This document shows positions 34,001-42,971 of a DNA stretch of 42,971 nt, piece after piece. The position numbers and the translations under genes were made by a program. The stretch is from Plakobranchus ocellatus (lineage: Eukaryota; Mollusca; Gastropoda; Plakobranchidae): positions 99,062 through 142,032 of the forward strand of contig BLXT01003784.1 of the NCBI GenBank assembly GCA_019648995.1. Reading direction: 5' to 3'. Each line of letters begins with the position of its first letter. Position 1 is the first letter of the stretch. The notes beneath the pieces are model-generated. The model was not told the DNA's origin. It saw only the letters and a list, made by a program, of their open reading frames with translations, and ran no database searches.

Positions 34001-36635
34001 TGACTGGGCCTCAATTGTGATAGTTTAATGCCACAAAAAGTTAATTTTTTTAGGTAAAGGTTTCGGTATTTTACATCTCTTTTCAGTATTTCAATAATTT
34101 GGTCTTTTTTTTTTTTTTAATTAAATATTACTTTATGATATATTGAGCACCAAATGTCAAAAATGAAAATAGTTGTAACAAAGTATCATTTCAATACTAA
34201 TTTACAAAATTTACATAAAGCTAGTAGAAATACAAATATGATGAGTAACAACAGGGAGGAAAAATTCAATTGTTGTTGAGACTGCATTTTGTGTTCAAAA
34301 TGTAATTTTAAAATACAACTGTCAGTCGATTTTGTCAAAACGCAAATGCTTAACAAAAACCACACTCAACTTAAATAGATGACCCCTAAACAGCAATCAG
34401 TTTGTAAAAGTTCAATTAAAAGGACAGACAAGCACCAAAAATAATGTCTTAAAATTTATCCAAATTAGTCATGTCACAAACTAAACATATTGAGGCTAAA
34501 TCAATTTTGCAGCCAAATAATACTTATAGCAAGAAGAAATCTAATTTCATTGAGGACAATTAAGGACATGTCTCTTAAAATAGTTCTTTGTGATTTTTTA
34601 ATTATCTGGATTTGTAAAGCAAGCAATACACATTAATGTCTACATCTTCACATCTCTGTTAAAAAAAACCTTTTTCCAAATTTTATTTTACTATAGATCT
34701 AAGTTCTTACCAAAAAGACACACGTCACATTTATCTTGTACAAGAACTTATCAGCTTAAACTTTAAGTTATACACAGACAACTATGAAACTATAACCCAC
34801 AGCTAAATCTATGCCTGTCTCTGAGCTTTTGTGGGTCCTCATTAATTTAAGTTGCGGTAACGAATTATCAAGTTTAAAACTCAAGACTTTCTAACAAAAT
34901 TTACAAAAAAGATTAATGACAGAAATTGCTCATGAGATTCCACAGGGCTTTCTCCAGACAATTTAAGAGCAAATAAGAATGAAACAAAAGCAATTCATTC
35001 CAGATCTCTATGGCCCAAAACTAAACAACACAAAAAAAAAAAACCAATAAAATACTCTGCCAGCAGAGAAGGGACCGGCTATGAAAATAACTTTGTCCAA
35101 GAATTAATTGGATACCTTAGAATGCAAACAAAAAAGAAATACAAAACATTCAAACCACCACTGAAAGATTTAGTCCAGAGCTGGTTAACTGTATTGACAC
35201 TAATATACACTTTATTTTTTATTATATATACATCATACAGGGCTTATGTACACACCCGTCTCAAAGCATGTTATATATAATATTCATATATGTATAAATC
35301 CATTATGTTGTCTTGATCAATAAGAAAAAAACATTGCTTTACTTTTTCCATGAGTTTCGCATCACAATTACAATAAATTGCAATCCTCCATTCGCATTAA
35401 TAGATTACATTCACGTATAGGATTTCACACAATCATATATATTTGACAAAAATATAGCACCACTTTATCTAGGCAGTTTAGCATTTGTTTAGCTCACAAG
35501 CTTCCAAAGTCAAATACTGATTCTCTTTTACATTTTATTCCAAGCACATGAGCACAGACCTTAAAAACAGTGTGATGAAAAAAAAATGAAGAACTTCTCT
35601 GCATTCACTGTCAAAACCTTACTTTAATCCAAATTAAACTGCATAACAGTACTTAACACTTTTATCTTAAATTTTTGCTATTAAATAAAAAAAAAATAAA
35701 ATTGTTGATGACCATGTGCATACTTTTATCAAGCATTGCGATGACTGCCATCTTGATATAACACAAATAAGAAGAATTACCATTTTCTCTGAATTTAGCC
35801 TGCAACCAATTTCCTAATCTTTTCTCAAAGCACAAGAAGGTATGGAGATTATCATAAGCTTAAATTTCACCTATTGCATACTTACTTTTGAATTCACTCT
35901 CACTGAATAACACTCAGCCTTTTCCATTTCAGAATTCTATAAGCACATACATAGTATCACATCTTTTTGTTACTTTCAAGTAAACTCTTTCTTTCAACGA
36001 GTGTATCTCAAACAAGGTCTTTCAGAGTGTAGGCCTACTTTGAAAACTGGATTCCTTGCTCTCCCCATTAATTTCTTTTTTTTTTTTTTTAACCACTCAG
36101 GAGATAATAATGATTGGGACAGCTCATTTCACTTAATTCTTTTGCCAAACACTGTTGTCAAGTTTGACAAATAACTGAAACCCGTTTTTTTTTTCTTCTC
36201 ATGGAGTCTCTACCATGATACATCATTAAAATATTTCTTTTGTTCACAGAAATTTGTTTCACTCCAAATACATTTCTCAGATGTCTGGCAGTATCATTAC
36301 CACAGCTATTCATGAAAACACTTAGCATTGTATTGAAAGCTTGCTCTTGATAGAAAACTGTTTTAAAAACTGTCTTATCTTCAAGAGGTTTCTATTTCGG
36401 AACAATCAAAACTTTTAGTGTCTTTTCACATTTTATGCCCATATTTTATCACATTATGTTTCCAAGAAAACTATGTGGGTTTCTTTGTTTATCTCTGGAC
36501 AAGTTTGTACTAAAACCACAACAAAAGACTTGAAGCCAGTGTTGAAGCTCTATCCAACAGAGACTAGTTGAAAGCAAGAAAGAAGAGATTGTTGCTATGA
36601 CTAACTCTCCTGCTTTTAGAATTGATAAGATTTTG
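31061..36635 (-). other. Probable 3' UTR of the minus-strand gene plus intergenic sequence
   Basis: No coding signal. For the minus-strand gene, candidate AATAAA hexamers (TTTATT on the plus strand) lie at 35534-35539 and in a cluster at about 35211-35222. The true end is not determinable. Open frames in this stretch (for example 31552-31794 and 33341-33538) are short and featureless. Confidence 0.4.
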
Positions 36636-36667
36636 CTACACGGCTGAAACTTGCTCTTCATCAGGAC
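36636..36667 (-). CDS. RAPGEF2/6-like: Last exon: PDEEQVSAV and stop
   Basis: Acceptor (minus strand) gatttattacag|GTCCTG. The 32 coding bases complete a Gly codon, then read P-D-E-E-Q-V-S-A-V-stop (TAG, 36636-36638). The S-A-V end is a class I PDZ ligand. The open frame in another phase over this region is a shadow. Confidence 0.75.
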
Positions 36668-39600
36668 CTGTAATAAATCAATATTAAAGAGAAGAAATAT
36701 TACCTCGGTAAATTTTTATGTGACTAAAAAAATGAGAAAGTTGTAATAAGCATAAATATAATTTTTTTTAAATCCATTAAAAGTCTAACGTTTTTATTAT
36801 CAGTAACTTTTTTCTCAGTGGAAAGGCTCATAATGATTTAAGATGCTTTGAAGGCATATTTATGGTCATGTTCATTGGCATAAATTTAGAAAATTTGGAA
36901 AAACAAAAATTGATTCTATCATGATAAATATGATATAATAATAAAAGATGACAAGGGTTGTGATGCTAGAATGACAAAACCTTACCATCTGCTGTGGGAG
37001 TGTCATAGTCACTATCAGAGCTAGTCACAGGCCCATGACCCACCCCAATGAACATTCCACTATTGTCATGAGAGTATGAACGGTGAGGTTGCGGTTGTTG
37101 ATGATACTGGTGATGTGGATGATGCTGATAAAGATTGAACTGTTGTTGCTGCTGCCTTCTGGCCATATTGGTGGCTTCTTGATAGCCTGGCAGAGGTGGC
37201 CTCCTCATAGAAGGCAATGTGGACGGGTAATTAACTGAGGATAAAAAATCACAGTTATAGTTATGAGATGATATAAAGCTTTATAAATAGTTAAATTTTG
37301 CATTTTAAACGAATAGTGTTTCAAGCAAAAACTTCCATCTGACCCTTTTTGGCTCCAACAACTTTGGCCTCACAACAATGGCACGCAGAGAGATAGTTAG
37401 ACATCTGAACTCTGTAGAAACCTTCAGCTTTAAAGGGTGGGCCTCTGGTAATAATCTTATATGAATAATTTTCTGATAATCTGCGTTTATGAAATGCATG
37501 TGGAAAATGGTAATGTCACTACTGAAGAAGAAGAAAGGAAATGGATCTAATTTTTATGTCCACGTCACAATCTCAAACTACACCTGGAGCTCGACTTCCT
37601 TTTCTAAATCCAGATAGATTACATCTTAGAGTAAATATAGATTTACATAGTTTTAAATATTCTCAGGAACTATTTGTTTCATTGTCAAGATGTTATAAGT
37701 TCACAGATGTAAATCTAGATTGTACTTTTCTTATAGATCTCAAGCCTTTTAGAGTTGAGACAAATTAAAAAAACAACAAAAAACAATAACCTTCATTGGC
37801 TCTTTACTGTTACAAAAACTGTTCCACTTTCTCAAAATATGTTTTCTTTTCTCAATAATATGAGAATCAAAATCATGAGTGGTATTCTTATTGCACAACA
37901 AACACATTAGATTTTGTTCTTTTTCAAATAGAAAATGGAAATAACACACAGACAAAACAAACCTTACCCCCAGGATTCATCATGGCACTATTGTGCATAA
38001 CTGTCTGATACGATGGCAGAGGAGGACGGTTGTTTAAAGTGGCACTGCCTGTAAAAAAGAGAGGATAAAGAAAAGAAGGGAGGAAATTGATCTAAAACTA
38101 AAGAAGGGAGGGGGATGTGTAATTTACAGTATTCAAAGGGCAATTAATTTTGGATGAATATATCAATTTTCAAGGCTTTAAATTGGATTCAGCCTGTATA
38201 GAGGCCCTAGATTAAACAAAAAGTAAGTAAAAATCATGGAAATTCACTGGTTGCAAATACTGTAGATTCGTCTTAAATAATATAAACCTATATTTAAAAC
38301 ATAAAGTCTGAAAGCTCTATGATGAGACTAAAAATTAGAACTAGATCTAGATGACATCTTAAATTAAATGCAAGGGATAAAAGGACACTCACAATTAAAA
38401 AAAAAAAAAAAATTTTCAATTAATATCTCGAGAGCTGTCTGATTCCATAACAAATAATCTAGGTCTAAAGTAGATAAGATGATTTGTGTGCATCTAGCAA
38501 TTCCAAAGTTACTTTTGGGCCTAGTGCAAGGATATATTTCAGAGTATTACTTTACACATTTCTGAGTTGCCATTCCCTTTTTTTTTTAATAAGAAGCTGC
38601 ATGAAAAATGATGATTATTTGAAGTAAATCTGAAAATTGAAGTAAAAAAATACTAAGATGCATTAAAGCTGAGTTCAGTATTATTTACTTTCATGTTTGC
38701 TTACGTAGAGATAGAATAATTTAGGTCACGGGAAGCCCTCAGATAAAAAACCAGATGAAGAAATTTATTTGATTTCAATAATATCAAACAACTTTACTCT
38801 ATATCAAAATTTTTATTGATTAATTTTATTTATTCTATGTCAAGAGGATTTAATCCTATATGAATATCAACTGAAACTATCATCTATTTATCCCACACAT
38901 AAAGATTTCTATCTGCATCCTGTAAACTTGGGCCAAATTTATTGTTTAAAAAGCTTGACTTTTTGGATAGGCCAAAATAAAAAAAAATTTCTATCATCCT
39001 GTATTTTTTTTACTGCATTTCCAAAAAAATTTTAAAAATCCGTTATGGTTGGCAGCTCCAGTAATTTGCAAGCTATGCTTTATCTGAAAAGTTCAAGATG
39101 AAAGACTCAGTGAAACAAATGATCACAGCTGTAATTATCCGACTGACCTGCCACAGCAACATGGCAATAGTGTGGGCCTGAAGGCGTGGTCAGACGTCGA
39201 TGTTGAGGTGGCGATATGTTTGAACCAATGCTGCTACGCCCCGAGTCATTCTCTGATGAATACTGGTTTTTTAAGCCACGTGTGCTGCCTGTTGGACTCT
39301 GTGACTCAGTGGAACCCACAGAACCTGATTGAATCAAAAAAAAAAAAAAAAAAAGAATAAATTTGCATCTCTTTGATATATGTTAGTACATGAGATTAAG
39401 TTAGTGTGAATTGGTTAACACAAAAAATGGATAGTGATAAGGAGGTTGTGCCTTTTTCTTATACATAATGGCCAACTTTATACCACTGAAATTTAATACT
39501 CTTTTCTATCTGTTCCAACTTTATTCAGGAAAGATTTTGGGTACTTACTCAAAAAAACAAGAAATAAAATCAATTAAATGTTTGCCACAGTGAAATCAGA

Positions 39601-40936
39601 CCTATAGTGATTACTTAGGCTACTAAATATTACATTTTAAATCCTTGTCATAACTAAAAACAAGACAATAAAAAAAAAACAAAAAAAATATTCATGGCTA
39701 GAATAAAAACGAGAAAAAATATCTCTTGCCTTTAGGCAAAAACAAAAAGTTTCACATACAGAATGCTTAGAACAAAAAAGACCCATACCTTAAGTCACTA
39801 TTTCCGTTTGCTCAGGGTGATCAGTTTAAAATTAAAATTTGCAGACTTACCTCTGCCTTAACTAATTGACTGCTGAGAACTAAAGAAATATACTGCTCAG
39901 GAAAAAAAAATGTTATAACCTCTTTCATATTCATTTTTCAAGGACAGTGTTTCTTTAATGCTATTATGGATTTGTTTGCCTTTTTTTTTTGGCAAGGAGA
40001 CTTTTACACATAAAGACATCATGCCATGGCCAAGTCAGACAAATTTAAACCTATTTGGTGTTTTTAAAGAGACGTAGTTCAGTCTCTTAGCAGGCAAGTG
40101 GTTAAGAGCAAATGAAAACATAAAATCAAACAAAAATGAAGATTTTCACTCACAAATCTAACACTGAAATTGTTAGGCCAATGTAACTGCAAAAATTACT
40201 CACAATTATATAGGTAATTGAAGCACACAAGAAAGTATTGCTAGTTTTCATTAAATTCAATTCAATTCTACCAAAATTATCCTTTGAAGGTGATTTTTTC
40301 AATCAGTTTGCAAAGCAATGATCCTACACTCAAAGATAACTATGCAAGAAAAAATATTAATAAATTTAGTTAGTATTTCATAATTTGTGCCAGATTCAGG
40401 AAATTGATGAGCAGTTTTTACTTGCTTTTAAATAAAAAGCATGACTTAAGCTATGAAGTGAGCAGCAAACTTGATATCATGCCGAAAGTAAATTGAGGTC
40501 TCTCAAAACCTATTGTAGTATCTGACTCTATTATAACTGGAATAAAAAAATTTCTGGGATGAAAAATGACTATCCTTTACATACAAAATTTTCCAGAAAC
40601 ACAAGATAAGGATTGATTGAAAAATTTATTCACAAAGCTGGCTAATTTTTGCCTCTTTTAATTGCAATTTTTACTTTGCTGGATTTTGAATTTTTACAGG
40701 TATTTCATTATTTGAGAAAATGAAAAAGATTTAACCAATAAAGTGAGGCAAACAAAAAAAAACATCGTTTATACCATGCTAAAAAAAGTATTCAGATTTT
40801 GACAATCATCATATATAAATAAAATAAAAATATGAAGGCTTTGCAATTTCTAAAATTTGATAGCACGATAAAAAGTTTCTAATTATTTATAGTCAATAAA
40901 GAATCAAAGTTAAAGGATTGATCAGATCCACCTCTC

Positions 40937-40980
<44 letters not shown>

Positions 40981-42971
40981 CAAAAGCATTTTTCTCTCTC
41001 AACAAGCACATTATAAAGAACATTCAATACTAATTTTACTATAATATTCCAATTACTTATGTCGAAAGCTTGTTTAATGCCTCACCAACTGTATTTGAGT
41101 CTTTCTGTAGGCTATTTAAGATACTCTACTTTCATCTTTCACAAAGGATTTTATTACATACAAGCTTTTGCTTGTATAACATTTTCAACACTGCATAATT
41201 CACAGGACAACAGATAAAAAGACTGAAAAAAGAAATTAAACATTACTGAAAACAATTCAACACTTCTAAAATATGGGTGTGACTGTTGATGATCCTCCAT
41301 GATAATGATTTAAAGCTATTGTGACACTGGTTCTTACCAGTCCGACTTGGCTGCTTGCGGTGGTGACCACCACCTAAACATGTGGATTCTGGTGTAAGAT
41401 TTACAGGCACTGGCCGAGAAGGCCCTATCCTGGGTGAAGTGGGCCCACCACTTTTGCGAGCTGGGGAGGGGCTCACCATGACCTTGCCCACAGGGACCTT
41501 TGGGTTGTGTGGTTTTACCTTGTCAGAAAGAGCCATCAGCTTGCGCACAGCGCCTGGCGACTCAGCCCCTGCAGGTCATGGATGACAGGATGGGCGGAGA
41601 AAAGAAGCCCAGTGCAAACAGGAGGAAAAAAGCAAGCACAGTGTTATAATCATGCAACCACTCTCACACACACACACACAAAAGCAGACATGCAAGCTGC
41701 AAAGTTGCACAATTCTTATGTCTTTGTATGAAAAGGGTGCTCTCATTATAATGAATATGTTTTTACTCATGACAATCATGCAGCTCATTTCAATAACTTT
41801 AGATTTTTTCCCCCCAAAATGCACATTATTTTGCTTCTAAAAATACACCTTGCCACTGTTGCAGAACTGCCAACCTGAAAAAAAACCCAGCTTCAGTAAT
41901 TTTCTACCCCCATTTCTGAATATTTCAAGCGATTCCAGTAACACCCATCAAAATTTCAATTTAGAGAAAGAAAGATTAAAAATATTAATTTTTACTTTTT
42001 CCACATCCATCTACCTTCAGCTATCGATGGAATGAACAGGTTTCAAGTCAATTGCTGATGTAAACAATATCCTTGAAATGACATTCAAATGTTTTCATAT
42101 GTGACTGGAGCTACCTATAAATTTATAAACATCAAAAACTTCAGTAAAAGCATCAACTCATTAACAATATTGTGAGTGAAGTGTAAAGGTTTAAAAAAAA
42201 GAAAGAAAAGTAGTCTTTACTTCGGAAAAAAAGGATTATGCAATGCCTAGGGTTAAATAAAATGTTTTAATCAAATATTTTTCTCAGGATAAAATCATGT
42301 ATGAAATAGGCTTCTGAGTTAAACACATGCATTTTATATGCCTAAACTCTGTCTTTTGAAAACCATTTACTGGGTTTCATCGTTTCCACATCTTTTAAAA
42401 GGTTAAATCAAAATAATTAAAATTACCTTTAGATCTCTTTTCAATCAATGCTGAGTCAATGGTATTGCTAATCTAAAAAGGTCCGATACATGAGATATAA
42501 ATACAATGTATTTCCTTTCAAAGTGCTGTGCTCTCCCCTATGTATTACCACACCCTCTCTTTACAGAACAACTCAGATATTCAATGTTGTAAATATAGAT
42601 ACCTTGGGTTGCCAGTAAGGATCAGAATTAAAAAAAAAAAAAAAAGGAAAGGAACAAAAGCAAAATTACATAAACTAGATGTTGCATCAAGTTTTATTTT
42701 TTTCTTTAATTATTTAAAATAAAAAAAACACACACAAAAAAAAAACCTGCAGAAGTGTGACTGGCCTGGCATTTCTCTAGTGGTTATACTGCAGATTTCT
42801 TTTGAGAAAAACAGATCTAGATCTAATCAAAACCAAAAAGCCAGAAGGCTTAGGTCTTAGTTTAAGCCTATGTTTATACTAAACAGTAAGAATAAATCTA
42901 GATGACATCAAGCCTTAAACTTGTGCACAGGATAAAAAAGTACTCACAATCTTTGCCTCCCCCCCCCCCCC
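36636..42971 (-). CDS. RAPGEF2/6-like: C-terminal tail of a Rap guanine nucleotide exchange factor (RAPGEF2/6, PDZ-GEF-like), 5' partial
   Basis: Minus-strand exons, in order: (42971-)42948, 41568-41338, 39324-39148, 38048-37968, 37234-36986 and 36667-36636 (stop TAG). All junctions have consensus GT/AG and every one is phase 1. About 255 residues are visible. They include AVRKLMALSDKVKPHNPK, SPARKSGGPTSPR, SSENDSGRSSIGSN, two modules NNRPPLPSYQ and RRPPLPGYQ, a Gln/His-rich run, SSDSDYDTPTADG and the end PDEEQVSAV. PDZ-GEF proteins activate Rap1/Rap2 at junctions and synapses. They have cNMP-like, REM, PDZ, RA and RasGEF domains, then a Pro-rich tail with PY-type sites and a C-terminal SAV PDZ ligand. 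The tail seen here matches that ending. The catalytic domains lie beyond the right edge, so the family call rests on the tail alone. Confidence 0.62.
36986..37234 (-). CDS. RAPGEF2/6-like: Tail exon with RRPPLPGYQ and Gln/His run
   Basis: 249 bp, phase 1 at both ends. Acceptor tttatcctcag|TTAATT, donor GCAGATG|GTAAGG. Reads NYPSTLPSMRRPPLPGYQ, a methionine/arginine link, QQQQQ, a His/Gln/Pro-rich run (HHPHHQYHQQPQPH), then SSDSDYDTPTAD. The Gln/His run is probably length-variable between individuals. Confidence 0.75.
37968..38048 (-). CDS. RAPGEF2/6-like: Tail exon with NNRPPLPSYQ
   Basis: 81 bp, phase 1 at both ends. Acceptor ctttttacag|GCAGTG, donor CTGGGG|GTAAGG. Encodes SATLNNRPPLPSYQTVMHN and SAMMNPG. 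Its RPPLPxYQ core repeats in the next exon, which suggests an old exon or motif duplication. Confidence 0.75.
39148..39324 (-). CDS. RAPGEF2/6-like: Tail exon, Ser-rich (SSENDSGRSSIGS)
   Basis: 177 bp, phase 1 at both ends. The acceptor gattcaatcag|GTTCTG follows a long T run; the donor is GTGGCAG|GTCAGT. Encodes SVGSTESQSPTGSTRG, ENDSGRSSIGSNISPPQHRR and PHYCHVAVAG. Many SP and RxxS sites suggest phosphorylation. Confidence 0.72.
40939..40976. repeat. (TA)n microsatellite in a RAPGEF intron
   Basis: An uninterrupted TA tract of about 18 units lies in the intron between the exons at 41338 and 39324. Confidence 0.95.
41338..41568 (-). CDS. RAPGEF2/6-like: Tail exon: VRKLMALSDKVKPHNPK
   Basis: 231 bp, phase 1 at both ends. 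Acceptor catgacctgcag|GGGCTG, donor CGGACTG|GTAAGA. Encodes AESPGAVRKLMALSDKVKPH, a Pro/Ser/Lys-rich stretch (SPSPARKSGGPTSPRIGPSRP) and HHRKQPSRT. It is GC-richer than its surroundings, as expected for an exon. The visible Met codons are internal, so no start is placed here. Confidence 0.75.
41664..41681. repeat. (CA)n microsatellite
   Basis: Short CACACA tract just upstream of the acceptor region of the exon at 41568 (minus strand). Confidence 0.8.
42948..42971 (-). CDS. RAPGEF2/6-like: Possible partial exon at the window edge (3' end of an exon)
   Basis: A strong minus-strand donor GATT|GTGAGTA lies at 42948/42947. If used, its last base joins the exon at 41568 in phase 1 (Gly-Lys-Asp-Trp). 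The exon itself runs into 13 consecutive G's (C on plus) at the window end, which may be an assembly artefact. Confidence 0.35.

Noticed and set aside
37305..37499. 64-codon minus-strand open frame in the RAPGEF intron
   Set aside because: No splice sites in a fitting phase and no similarity to the tail; intronic noise.

Overview
The window is eukaryotic nuclear DNA. It is AT-rich, with short exons in long introns, consensus GT/AG splice sites and many microsatellites. Organism assignment is inference only: a lophotrochozoan, probably a gastropod mollusc, suggested by the CTAGATCT-rich dispersed repeats and the mobile-element types. The sequence alone does not prove it. There are no bacterial or phage features.

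Plus strand, 919-13082: nine exons of a deubiquitinase of the USP31/USP43 type. The window holds the middle and C-terminal parts of the USP catalytic domain (both zinc-ribbon Cys pairs, the catalytic His box and the Asn-Asp site), a long Ser-rich tail, and a stop after a Ser-Ser-Val C-terminus. The N-terminus with the catalytic Cys box lies to the left of the window. One junction (6563/7467) does not join in frame. A decayed copy of one exon sits in the preceding intron, and another intron carries a TTAA-flanked piggyBac-type element. Intron 8 offers a possible early polyadenylated ending.

13.1-36.6 kb: the tail-to-tail interval between the two genes, with 3' UTRs of unknown length and transposon debris. 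Three items stand out: a piggyBac-like deletion derivative (14452-15306), a foldback-like element half (about 30.53-31.06 kb) related to one in the USP gene at 3.9-4.5 kb, and a frame-broken intronless gene (26041-27060). The start of that gene looks like the N-terminal zinc-binding segment of RAG1-related proteins. A GC-richer patch at 27.55 kb has a perfect DR5 nuclear-receptor site.

Minus strand, 42971 to 36636: the last exons of a second gene. They encode a Pro/Ser/Gln/His-rich tail with two RPPLPxYQ modules and a -VSAV C-terminus. This best fits the C-terminus of a PDZ-GEF (RAPGEF2/RAPGEF6, fly Gef26/dizzy), an exchange factor for Rap GTPases. Its RasGEF, PDZ and RA domains lie beyond the right edge. 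The two genes converge, and both proteins end in a class I PDZ ligand (S-x-V).
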